Source: Clostridiales bacterium UBA1775 (lineage in GTDB: Bacteria; Bacillota; Clostridia; Monoglobales; Firm-18). From it: DNA of 13,462 nt. Below are positions 1 to 7,055 of this stretch, in pieces (within the stretch, counting starts at the first letter, position 1; every line of letters starts with the position of its first letter). Under the pieces are notes generated by a model, which saw only the letters and a list, made by a program, of their open reading frames with translations, was not told the DNA's origin and made no database searches. A program made the position numbers and the translations under genes. Location of the stretch: contig DCGP01000018.1 in the NCBI GenBank assembly GCA_002314595.1, forward strand, positions 1-13,462, given 5' to 3'.

Positions 1-2
1 AC

Positions 3-872
3 TATGTATACCCAACAGGTACAACAGCAGCGCCTGACTACACAAAGACATATACAAGCAGTGAATCAAAGGCATACAGCGTTGTATCACCAACTGTTAC
101 TAACTTTACACCTGATATTGCAACAGTTTCAGGTACACTTACTGAAAAGTACAAGGTTGTTACTGTTACATACAGTCCAAACTTTGTAGATAGTGCAGTA
201 GTAGAGTTCAAGGATGGTACTACATTGGTTAAGGATTACTCCTTCACACCGGGTTCAACATTAACAGATGCGCTTGTTCCAAAGGTTCCAAGCACTTCAA
301 CAGGTTACTTCAAGGGCTGGGATACAAGTAAGCAATTGTTAGTTCTTGACTTCTATGACAAGAACAAGACATTCTCTGTAACAGATACAACTGACCAATA
401 CACAGTATTTAAAACAACATATTATTCAACAAAATATGACACAGCAAACTTTGGTTTGGATAAGATTTCAGACGCAAAGGCTCAGGCAGTTGTACTTTCT
501 GACGGAACAAAGGCTATCAGATTCTTGGCATTAGTTGACTCTAATTACGCTGACTATGAAGAAGCAGGCTTCGTAATTACTGACAAATATACTACTCCTA
601 CAAAGGAAGCAGGTTATCAGTATTCACAACAAAGCACAATTTACAAAAAATTGTTGGTTACAAAGTCGGCAAATGACGAAGGTACTTATTCCGAAGCAGC
701 TACAATGACAGATTTCAGTATTGACGGTGTGGGTATCTTGTATACAAACTTGCCTGTTGATACAACTGTTAACGCTAATAAGATATACTATGCAACACCA
801 TACTTAAAGCTTAAGAATGGTTCATATGTATACGGCAACACAAAGGCAGCTTATTGGAACGACTTAACTTAA
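3..872 (+). CDS. Cell-surface repeat protein, C-terminal part (5' end outside window)
   Basis: The reading frame is open from the first complete codon at base 3 to the TAA at 870-872, giving 289 residues, so the true start lies upstream. Residues about 20-58 look like a MucBP-like domain (key string YSVVSP then TPDIATVSGT and VTVTY). Residues about 66-105 resemble an InlB B-repeat/Flg_new (Listeria-Bacteroides) unit, with a VEFKDGTT start and a GYFKGWD end. Residues about 120-289 form a soluble Tyr/Thr/Asp-rich beta-type domain with no family I can name, holding the strings KAIRFLALVDS and YATPYLKLKNGSYVYG. There is no LPXTG sorting signal, membrane anchor or SLH motif at this C-terminus, so any wall anchor must be N-terminal or supplied by another protein. 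By family knowledge such proteins are secreted adhesins or matrix proteins; a specific ligand cannot be inferred. The next gene starts 46 nt downstream and encodes an SLH protein. I am confident of the frame and of surface location, less so of the exact domains. Confidence 0.8.
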   Translation, partial: YVYPTGTTAAPDYTKTYTSSESKAYSVVSPTVTNFTPDIATVSGTLTEKYKVVTVTYSPNFVDSAVVEFKDGTTLVKDYSFTPGSTLTDALVPKVPSTSTGYFKGWDTSKQLLVLDFYDKNKTFSVTDTTDQYTVFKTTYYSTKYDTANFGLDKISDAKAQAVVLSDGTKAIRFLALVDSNYADYEEAGFVITDKYTTPTKEAGYQYSQQSTIYKKLLVTKSANDEGTYSEAATMTDFSIDGVGILYTNLPVDTTVNANKIYYATPYLKLKNGSYVYGNTKAAYWNDLT

Positions 873-918
873 TGCTCTGTTTATACAGGTTTATTGATGA
901 AACGAAAGGGTTAGTAAA

Positions 919-1572
919 ATGAAGATTTCAAAAAAAATAATATCATATTTTTTGGTTTCATTATTAGTTTTTGGTACCTTTATAAATGTTGACGCTTCAT
1001 CTTTTAAGGATACAAGTGGTCATTGGGCAGAAGAGGTTATCGAAAAATGGGTGTCAGAAGGTATCATTAACGGTTATGACGGCTACTTTAATCCGGACGA
1101 TTCTATTACAAGAGGCGATGTTGCTGTCATATTATGCAGATACAAAAAGTACGAAACAATTGGTCAAAACACTTTTAAAGATTTAAGCTTTGACGATTAT
1201 TTCGCAGACGAGGTTTTAAAGCTTTCCTACGAAGGCATTATTTACGGTGATGTTGGCGGTTACATTAGACCCTTTGACAGCATCACTCGTGAGGAAGCAT
1301 TTGTTATGATTAACAGAATATGCAAATTCAAAGGAAATACTGTTAAACAATTTGCAGATAACGACCTTATCTCAGCTTGGGCAAGGGACGATGTTTTAGC
1401 ATTATGTGCTAACCATGTTGTTAACGGCTCTGAGGGGTACATCAACCCTACTATGAATATTACAAGGGCTGAATTTGTTCAGGTGGTTGAAAATATGAAT
1501 AAGGCTGTTAGTCAAATCGACTTTACAACGGTTATCGGGGCAGATGACCAATGGCTTGGTAAAATAAAATAA
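919..1572 (+). CDS. Small secreted S-layer-homology (SLH) protein
   Basis: This is a 217-residue protein. Residues 1-26 are a Sec signal peptide: a KISKK positive end, a hydrophobic core, and a likely cut after VDA. The rest is three SLH motifs: about 29-75 (HWAEEVIEKWVSEGIINGY, then ITRGD), 86-134 (ITREE) and 145-192 (ITRAE). A short tail of about 25 residues without recognisable structure follows. SLH triplets bind secondary cell-wall polysaccharide, usually pyruvylated, and hold proteins on the cell surface. The third motif keeps the classic TRAE; the first two are variants (TRGD, TREE). The protein has almost no cargo domain, so it may be an anchor, an adaptor for another surface protein, or a wall-coating protein. 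The ATG at 919 has AAAGGG at 905-910, 8 nt upstream. It follows the surface repeat gene closely and may be co-transcribed with it. Confidence 0.9.
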   Translation: MKISKKIISYFLVSLLVFGTFINVDASSFKDTSGHWAEEVIEKWVSEGIINGYDGYFNPDDSITRGDVAVILCRYKKYETIGQNTFKDLSFDDYFADEVLKLSYEGIIYGDVGGYIRPFDSITREEAFVMINRICKFKGNTVKQFADNDLISAWARDDVLALCANHVVNGSEGYINPTMNITRAEFVQVVENMNKAVSQIDFTTVIGADDQWLGKIK

Positions 1573-1579
1573 CTAATTT

Positions 1580-1612
1580 GTCAAGCAGGTAACACTTGGC
1601 TATCTGCTTGAC
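1580..1612 (+). promoter_or_regulatory. Intergenic 12-bp hairpin between SLH gene and regulator
   Basis: Bases 1580-1591 (GTCAAGCAGGTA) pair with 1601-1612 (TATCTGCTTGAC) over 12 bp with one G-U wobble, leaving a 9-nt loop. It begins 8 nt after the stop of the SLH gene. No T-run follows it (the next bases are ACAAACTT), so it is not a standard intrinsic terminator. It could be a weak terminator, an mRNA 3'-end stabiliser, or an operator for the regulator encoded just downstream. The structure is read directly; the role is inference. Confidence 0.5.
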
Positions 1613-1641
1613 ACAAACTTAAAAGCACAAGTGGTGAGGCT

Positions 1642-2430
1642 ATGTTAAAAACTATAATATTAGATAATGAAATCACTTCGGCTTCACTGCTTGAATGTGC
1701 TTTCGATAAAACGGATTTTGTAGAATTGATTGGCAAGTTTAATTTAGGCGCTAAGTCTTTGGATTTTGCAAAGTCAAACCCTGTGGATATGGCATTTATC
1801 AATGTGGAAGCTCCAAAAATAGATATTGAATTTTTAAAGCAGTTAAAGGAGTTTCTTCCTAATATAATAATAGTTGTTACTTCAAAGGATTGTAATGTGT
1901 CAAAGGACGCAATGAAAATCGGTGCTGATTACTTTATGCCGATGCCTTATTCCATAGATGATGCTTTAATGGTATTAGATAAAATGAGAGTTCTTGCTGC
2001 AAGGCTCGATAAAAAGGTTAGTATCAGAACATTTGGTTTTTTTGATATTTTTGTTAATGGCAAACCAATACATTTTTCAAGCTCTAAATCAAAGGAGCTT
2101 TTGGCATACCTTGTTGACAGAAATGGTGGTATTGTTACAAGCAGAGATGGGTTCTCTACTATTTGGGAGGATAAACCATACGACCACAATATTGCAGGTA
2201 TGTATCGCAGGGCGCTAAGCGTTCTCAAAAAAACATTGAAGGACGCAGGGGCAGATGAAATTCTGCTTGCTACTCCAAATGGATATGCAATCAACAGAAA
2301 TTGCGTGGATTGCGACTATTTTAAGTTTTTAGACGGAAACAAAGATGTCATCGCAAATTGGAACGGTGAATATCTTACAAATTACAGTTGGGGTGAATAT
2401 ACCCTATCGGTTTTATTAGACAGACGATAA
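1642..2430 (+). CDS. Atypical response-regulator-like transcription factor (degenerate receiver plus SARP/OmpR-type winged helix)
   Basis: This is a 262-residue protein. Residues 3-118 have the receiver pattern: a beta1 end with acidic D8 and E10, DMAFINVEAP (49-58), IIIVVTS (75-81) and GADYFMPMPY (94-103). The phospho-acceptor Asp is replaced by N54 and the conserved Lys before Pro by M101, while T80 is kept. Classic Asp phosphorylation is therefore unlikely. Residues 126-225 form a Trans_reg_C-type winged helix (RTFGFFDIFVNG, then SKSKELLAYLVDRNGGIVTS and the wing LATPNGYAIN). The C-terminal part (DCDYFKFLDG, NGEYLTNYSWGEY) looks like a shortened version of the BTAD segment of SARP regulators. 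The ATG at 1642 has GGTGAGG at 1633-1639, with short spacing. It stands 28 nt upstream of the operon's first enzyme and in the same direction, so control of the polysaccharide genes is likely but inferred from position only. Confidence 0.82.
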   Translation: MLKTIILDNEITSASLLECAFDKTDFVELIGKFNLGAKSLDFAKSNPVDMAFINVEAPKIDIEFLKQLKEFLPNIIIVVTSKDCNVSKDAMKIGADYFMPMPYSIDDALMVLDKMRVLAARLDKKVSIRTFGFFDIFVNGKPIHFSSSKSKELLAYLVDRNGGIVTSRDGFSTIWEDKPYDHNIAGMYRRALSVLKKTLKDAGADEILLATPNGYAINRNCVDCDYFKFLDGNKDVIANWNGEYLTNYSWGEYTLSVLLDRR

Positions 2431-2458
2431 GAATTTTTAGGGAAAGGGGAATAACATT

Positions 2459-3085
2459 ATGTATACTGTTGCAAAAAGATTGTTAGACATAATTCTTTCA
2501 ATAATACTGATTATTATCCTTATCCCGATTTGGATACTTGTGCCTATTATTATTAGGTTAGAAAGCAAAGGTAACCCTATATTTGTTCAAGACAGATTAG
2601 GGGTGAACGGCAAGGTATTCAAAATATACAAATTTAGAACAATGTGCGTGGGTGCAGAAAATATGGGTAGTGGCCAATACTCTTTTGAGGGGGATTCCCG
2701 TGTTACCAAATTTGGCAACATACTGCGAAAGACAAGTATTGACGAATTACCACAAATTTTTAACATCTTGACCGGTAAAATGAGCTTTATCGGGCCAAGA
2801 CCTACGCTTACATATCATCCTATGAAAATTGAGGAATATTCTGCCGAGCAAAGGCACAGGTTTGATGTTAGACCCGGTGTTACAGGCCTTGCACAGGTTA
2901 ACGGCAGAAAGCAAATTGACTGGGATAAGCGCATAGAATATGACAATTACTATGTTGCAAATATGTCATTCATTATGGATGCGAAAATCTTTTTTGCAAC
3001 GATAGTTTCACTAATTAAGATGAATGATAACGAAAATATTGGCGAAACGACTAATGTTGAAGAAAGCAAGGTCGGGGGAAAATAA
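2459..3085 (+). CDS. Initiating sugar-1-phosphate transferase (bacterial sugar transferase, PglC/WcaJ-type catalytic domain)
   Basis: This is a 208-residue enzyme, the size of the minimal monotopic phosphoglycosyl transferases. One hydrophobic segment spans residues 8-32, after the conserved KRLLD start. The catalytic core has QDRLG (44-48), KFRTM (58-62), the Asp-Glu dyad in SIDELPQ (D95, E96), GPRP (112-115), RFDVRPGVTGLAQVNGR (134-150) and a WDKRIEYDNYYV helix (155-166). By family knowledge it transfers a sugar-1-phosphate from a UDP-sugar to undecaprenyl phosphate at the inner membrane face, the committed first step of repeat-unit assembly; the sugar cannot be read from the sequence. The ATG at 2459 has AAAGGGGA at 2443-2450, 8 nt upstream. 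It is the first structural gene of the polysaccharide operon. The C-terminus ends in a short polar tail (residues 188-208). Confidence 0.94.
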   Translation: MYTVAKRLLDIILSIILIIILIPIWILVPIIIRLESKGNPIFVQDRLGVNGKVFKIYKFRTMCVGAENMGSGQYSFEGDSRVTKFGNILRKTSIDELPQIFNILTGKMSFIGPRPTLTYHPMKIEEYSAEQRHRFDVRPGVTGLAQVNGRKQIDWDKRIEYDNYYVANMSFIMDAKIFFATIVSLIKMNDNENIGETTNVEESKVGGK

Positions 3086-3086
3086 T

Positions 3087-4832
3087 ATGTTAAAATTGAT
3101 GTGTATTACAAACGATATAAATATGGTTAAAATCATTGAAAAAACCGGCGTTGACAGGGTTATGGTTGACCTTGAAAAGAATGGTAAGTTAGAACGTCAG
3201 CGAGGTTGGAATTCAGCAATTTCAAACCACACAATTGCAGATGTTGCAAGGGTTAGAAGGGTTTGTAAAAAAGCTAAATTGCTTGTTAGAATAAATTCAA
3301 TTAACAAAAACAGCGCCAACGAAATTGAGGAAGTTATTTCATACAATCCGGATGTTATTATGCTTCCATATTTCAAAAAGGCAAGTGAAGTTGAAAAGTT
3401 TGTTTCAATGGTAAATGGTAGAGCAAAGGTTTGTGTGTTGATTGAAACCAAAGAGGCTGTTGAAAACATTGATGAAATCCTTTCTGTAAAAGGCATTGAC
3501 GAGGCTTTTATTGGGCTTAATGACCTTAGCCATTCAATTGGTAAAGATTTCTTGTTTGAATGTTTGTGCGACGGAATGGTTGAAAAAATTGTCGGCAAAA
3601 TCAAAGAGCATGGCATAAAAGACTATGGTTTTGGTGGTATTGCCCACGTAGGTTATAAAAAAGTTCCTGCCGAAATGATTATTGCAGAGCATTATAGATT
3701 AGGCTCAACCTGTACGATTTTATCTCGTTCATTTTACAGCGAGGTTGAAGGTTTAGATAGCTATAAGGATATGGAAAAATATTTCAAAGAGCAAGTCGCA
3801 TTGATTCGCAGAGTAGAAAAAGCATCCTGTTATCTTGACGACGATATGTTTAAATATAACCAGAAAAGACTTAAAACTAAAATTGACAATATTATTAAAA
3901 ATGCGAAGCCGAAAAATAAGGTTAACGTTTTAGTTGCAGGAAATAACTTTAAATTAGATGATAAAGAGCGGAAGAGCAACAAATTAGTTAAAATTAGTGT
4001 TGACTGCCAAGCGTGGGAAACTGACGAAGTTAAAAATCCTGAAAAGTACGACTATGTTATTTGCAACAACCTATTTTTATATAACGATATTACAAAGTTT
4101 AAAAATCTTAAGGTTATTCAACTTTTAAGTTCCGGAATTTCCGAAAAGCTTAGAAAGTATACAGAGGAAAATAACATCGCACTTTACAACGCCAAGGACG
4201 TTTACAGTATTCCTATTGCCGAAACTATTGTTATGCAGATTTTGAATATCAGTAAAAATTCCAAGTTCTTCTATAAGAACCAAGCAATCAAAAAATGGGA
4301 AAAGGACAGACAATTGCTTGAACTAAACGGCAAAACAGCTATGGTTATTGGTTATGGAAGTATAGGCCGTGAAACAGCCAAGAGACTTTCATCGTTAGGC
4401 GTAAATGTTTTTGCTGCTAATAGAACAAAGTTATCTGATGAACATATTTCAAAGTGTATTTCAATGGACGAAATTATTAAAAATGCAGGAAGTGCAGATA
4501 TTGTCGTTGTTTGCGTTGCCGGCGTAGAAGAAACACGAAATCTAATTAACAAAGAATTTTTTGACAATATGAAAAATGATAGCATTTTTGTAAATGTTTC
4601 AAGAGGCTTTGTCATTAACGAGGAAGCGCTGATTAACGCAATTAAATCCGATAAATTCCGTGGTGTTGCTCTTGACGTATTTGAAAGCGAGCCACTTGGG
4701 GAGAATAGCTGCCTATGGGACTACGAAAATGTTTATATTACACCTCACAACTCCTTTGTAGGCGATGGTGTAACTAATAGATTATATCAATTAGTAATAT
4801 CAAATTTCAGAAAACATTTTGTGGAAGTGTAA
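3087..4832 (+). CDS. Two-domain enzyme: HpcH/HpaI-type aldolase fused to D-2-hydroxyacid dehydrogenase
   Basis: This is a 581-residue protein. Residues 1-220 form an HpcH/HpaI/CitE-type TIM barrel: VDLE (27-30), LVRIN with R68 for the carboxylate, metal ligands E120 (VLIET) and D146 (GLNDLS), and the end motif EHYRLGS. The His that follows the Asp-x-Glu in HpaI is K31 here, so the catalysis may not be a standard HpaI retro-aldol. Residues about 222-277 are a charged helical linker. Residues 278-581 are a D-2-hydroxyacid dehydrogenase: GYGSIG (422-427) for NAD(P), catalytic R506 (SRG), E535 (SEP) and H554 (TPHNS), all present. The domains probably act in sequence, making or cleaving a 2-keto acid and reducing or oxidising it to a D-2-hydroxy acid; the substrate is unknown. 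The start at 3087 is preferred over upstream in-frame starts because GGGGG at 3074-3078 sits 8 nt ahead and it begins right after the previous stop. The order of genes suggests a role in making a polysaccharide precursor or substituent. Confidence 0.88.
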   Translation: MLKLMCITNDINMVKIIEKTGVDRVMVDLEKNGKLERQRGWNSAISNHTIADVARVRRVCKKAKLLVRINSINKNSANEIEEVISYNPDVIMLPYFKKASEVEKFVSMVNGRAKVCVLIETKEAVENIDEILSVKGIDEAFIGLNDLSHSIGKDFLFECLCDGMVEKIVGKIKEHGIKDYGFGGIAHVGYKKVPAEMIIAEHYRLGSTCTILSRSFYSEVEGLDSYKDMEKYFKEQVALIRRVEKASCYLDDDMFKYNQKRLKTKIDNIIKNAKPKNKVNVLVAGNNFKLDDKERKSNKLVKISVDCQAWETDEVKNPEKYDYVICNNLFLYNDITKFKNLKVIQLLSSGISEKLRKYTEENNIALYNAKDVYSIPIAETIVMQILNISKNSKFFYKNQAIKKWEKDRQLLELNGKTAMVIGYGSIGRETAKRLSSLGVNVFAANRTKLSDEHISKCISMDEIIKNAGSADIVVVCVAGVEETRNLINKEFFDNMKNDSIFVNVSRGFVINEEALINAIKSDKFRGVALDVFESEPLGENSCLWDYENVYITPHNSFVGDGVTNRLYQLVISNFRKHFVEV

Positions 4833-4836
4833 TATA

Positions 4837-5949
4837 GTGAAAAAAGTTCTTGTTACAGCAACTGTACAAAGCCACGTATGCCAATTTCATACAGGGTTAA
4901 TGAAAAGGCTTACGGAAAACGGGTATTGTATAGATGTTGCTGCCAAAAATAATCTGGATATTAAGCCCGGGCTTAGTATTGAAGATGCAAAAAAAGTTTA
5001 TGACATTCCATTTTCAAGAAGCCCGTTTAATCTATCCAATATTAAAGCATACAAAATATTGAAAAGTATTATAGAGAAAAATGACTATGATATTATCCAT
5101 TGTAATACACCTGTCGGAGGGTTTGTTACAAGGCTTGCTGCACGTAAGGCAAGAAAGCGTGGTACCAAGGTTGTTTATACTGCACATGGGTTCCATTTTT
5201 ATAAGGGAGCCCCTGTTTTGAATTGGTTAATTTACTTCCCTTTGGAATGGATTATGTCGTTTTTAACAGATGTTTTAATCACTATAAATAATGACGATTA
5301 TAATTTATCTCAAAGGTTTCTTCATCCGAAGAAACTTCTCTACGTTAAGGGCGTAGGTTTTGACCAAAATCGTGTTAAAGCACCTACATTGTCAAAGGAA
5401 GAAATGAGAAATAAGCTTAACATTCCAAGTGGAGCAGTTATGCTGTTCTCAATAGGTGAGGTTTTACGACGTAAAAATCATGAAACTGTGTTAAGAGCAA
5501 TATCCAAAATTAAGGATTTAGATATCTACTATTACATAGCAGGCAACGGTCCTATGGAGGAATATTACAAAACCTTGATTTCAGAACTTGGCATTAACGC
5601 TACTTTGCTTGGGTACACAAGGGATATTGCAGATTATATGAACACAGCAGATATCTTTATGTTTCCGTCAATTCAAGAGGGTTTGCCTATTGCACTAATG
5701 GAGGCAATGGAGGCAGGCAAGGCAGTTATTGCTTCTAATATTAGGGGCACAAGGGATTTAATTAAAGATGGTCAGGGAGGCTACTTGTTAAATACCTTTG
5801 ATGTTGACGGCTTTGCTCAAAGGATAGTTGAACTGTCAAAGGATAAGAAAAAAATAGATGAAATGGGCAAAGTAAACAAGCAAAATGTTGAGCCATACAA
5901 AATGGATAATATTTTAACAGAAATGTTGGATTTATACAACAGTCTATAG
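4837..5949 (+). CDS. GT4 glycosyltransferase, CapM/EpsD-like
   Basis: This is a 370-residue GT-B enzyme. The N-terminal acceptor domain has HTGLMKRL (18-25), the ribbon DYDIIHCNTPVGGFV (83-97) and the diagnostic TAHGFHFYKGAP (115-126) of CapM-like transferases. The C-terminal nucleotide-sugar domain has IGEVLRRKNH (206-215), AGNGPM (235-240) and the retaining EX7E motif E281/E289 in QEGLPIALMEA. It probably adds a sugar from an NDP-donor to the lipid-linked intermediate on the cytoplasmic face; by similarity of this subgroup it may act early, after the initiating transferase. The GTG at 4837 is chosen: it begins the MKKVLVTATV beta-strand, lies 4 nt after the previous stop, and has GGAAG at 4823-4827. 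It is distinct from the four EpsF-like GTs that follow, which lack the HGFHF motif. Confidence 0.9.
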   Translation: MKKVLVTATVQSHVCQFHTGLMKRLTENGYCIDVAAKNNLDIKPGLSIEDAKKVYDIPFSRSPFNLSNIKAYKILKSIIEKNDYDIIHCNTPVGGFVTRLAARKARKRGTKVVYTAHGFHFYKGAPVLNWLIYFPLEWIMSFLTDVLITINNDDYNLSQRFLHPKKLLYVKGVGFDQNRVKAPTLSKEEMRNKLNIPSGAVMLFSIGEVLRRKNHETVLRAISKIKDLDIYYYIAGNGPMEEYYKTLISELGINATLLGYTRDIADYMNTADIFMFPSIQEGLPIALMEAMEAGKAVIASNIRGTRDLIKDGQGGYLLNTFDVDGFAQRIVELSKDKKKIDEMGKVNKQNVEPYKMDNILTEMLDLYNSL

Positions 5950-5953
5950 GAGG
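5948..5953 (+). promoter_or_regulatory. Shine-Dalgarno AGGAGG fixing a TTG start
   Basis: A perfect AGGAGG overlaps the last two bases (AG) of the preceding TAG stop and lies 7 nt before TTG at 5961. No ATG occurs in this region at suitable spacing, so it decides the TTG start of the following glycosyltransferase. Confidence 0.85.
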
Positions 5954-5960
5954 TTGTAAT

Positions 5961-7055
5961 TTGAAAGTTTTACAAATAGTTACAGATTTGAGAATTTCAA
6001 ATGGAATAATGAGTGTTGTATTAAATTACGCCAAGTCGATGCCTAATGACATCACATTTGATGTGCTTTATTTTAGAGATTTTAAAGAAAATAGAAAAGC
6101 TGACATCGAAAGCTTGGGAGGAAAGGTTTACCAAATCAAACAGCCGGGGCTTAAAAGCTTTGGACGTTGTGATATAGATGATTTTTTAAATGAACATAAG
6201 GGTGAGTATCAAGCAGTTCACATCCATGCACCTCATTTGGCAATAATGCTTGTTCCAAAATTAAGAAAATACGGGTTTAATCGCATTGCAGTTAGTTGTC
6301 ATTCAACTTGGTATTCTTTGTTTCCTAAAAACAGATTGCGCAATCACATTTTAAGCATACCTGTAAAATATTTGAATTTGCAAAGATTTGCCTGTGGTAA
6401 AATGGCAGGAGAGTTCTGGTATGGCAAAGGCAATTTTAAAGTATTGCCTAATGCAGTTAATTGCGAAAATTTTAGATACGACGAAGTTAAAAGAATTAAA
6501 AAGCGTGAAGAGCTTGGCTACACGGATAAGCTTGTAGTTGGACATTTGGGCAGAGTTAAGCCGGTGCAGAAAAATCACCCGTTTTTGCTTGAGGTTTTTG
6601 CTGAAATTTGTAAAATCAACAGTGAATCTCGCCTTGTTTTAATAGGTGCAAGCAAAGAACCGGAGCTTGTTTCATTAGCACAAAAACTTGGCATTGAGGA
6701 TAAAATCAACTTTGTTGGACAAAGGGCAGATGTTAACCAACTGTTGGCGTCAATGGACGTCTTTGTATTTCCTTCGTTTTATGAGGGATTGCCTGTTTCT
6801 GTGGTTGAGGCGCAGGCGGCAGGATTGCCCGTTGTTATGTCGGATACTATAACAGATGAGGTTTTTTGCACTGATAAAATTATTAGGCTTTCACTTGAAA
6901 AAAATGCAAAAGAATGGGCAAAAACAGCAATAGAATATGCAAAAAAAGGTGTAGGAGATACCTTTGACCAAATGATTAAGTCAGGTTGGGACATAAATGC
7001 AAGCGGAAAAAAACTTGCAGAGTTTTATAGTACGGGGGTGTTTGACAATGACTGA
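5961..7055 (+). CDS. GT4 glycosyltransferase, EpsF-like (first of the set)
   Basis: This is a 364-residue GT-B protein starting at TTG. The N-terminal strand MKVLQIVTDL is followed by the loop SNGIMSVVLNYAKSM, a variant of the usual GGxE nucleotide-loop motif. Further on are VHIHAPH (86-92) and VSCHSTW (111-117), where most relatives have SHSH. The C-terminal domain has GHLGRVKPVQKNHPFLL (194-210), a VLIGAS loop, GQRADVNQLLASMDVFVFPSFYEGLPVSVVEAQ (253-285) and EX7E residues E275/E283. It is predicted to be a retaining transferase extending the repeat unit; donor and acceptor cannot be told. It overlaps the next gene by 8 nt, implying translational coupling. It is clearly paralogous to the GTs at 7048, 8162 and 10135. 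Confidence 0.9.
   Translation: MKVLQIVTDLRISNGIMSVVLNYAKSMPNDITFDVLYFRDFKENRKADIESLGGKVYQIKQPGLKSFGRCDIDDFLNEHKGEYQAVHIHAPHLAIMLVPKLRKYGFNRIAVSCHSTWYSLFPKNRLRNHILSIPVKYLNLQRFACGKMAGEFWYGKGNFKVLPNAVNCENFRYDEVKRIKKREELGYTDKLVVGHLGRVKPVQKNHPFLLEVFAEICKINSESRLVLIGASKEPELVSLAQKLGIEDKINFVGQRADVNQLLASMDVFVFPSFYEGLPVSVVEAQAAGLPVVMSDTITDEVFCTDKIIRLSLEKNAKEWAKTAIEYAKKGVGDTFDQMIKSGWDINASGKKLAEFYSTGVFDND
7034..7040 (+). promoter_or_regulatory. Ribosome binding site GGGGGTG
   Basis: This G-rich site lies inside the end of the previous gene, 7 nt before the ATG at 7048. It supports the ATG at 7048 over the in-frame ATG at 6997, which has no purine-rich site. Confidence 0.7.

Noticed and set aside
4..189. 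Gln/Leu-rich open frame at the window start
   Set aside because: It is an off-frame reading of the surface protein; the frame starting at base 3 continues a clear MucBP-like domain through the same bases.
1580..1612. Intrinsic terminator after the SLH gene
   Set aside because: The stem is good, but there is no T-run after it on either strand, so I list it only as a hairpin of unknown role.
1608..1613. TTGACA, a perfect -35 box before the regulator gene
   Set aside because: At 17 bp spacing the -10 position reads GTGGTG and falls on the ribosome binding site; no TATAAT-like box fits before the ATG. It is also part of the hairpin stem.
3024..3086. Longer N-terminus for the fused aldolase/dehydrogenase, overlapping the sugar transferase
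   Set aside because: The extra 21 residues match no part of the aldolase fold, and the ATG at 3087 has a strong G-rich site at the right distance.
4819..4836. TTG start six codons upstream for the CapM-like GT
   Set aside because: The added residues precede the first beta-strand and there is no ribosome binding site before it; GTG 4837 fits better.
6997..7047. Upstream ATG for the second EpsF-like GT
   Set aside because: It lies 59 nt inside the previous gene without a purine-rich site; the ATG at 7048 has GGGGGTG upstream.
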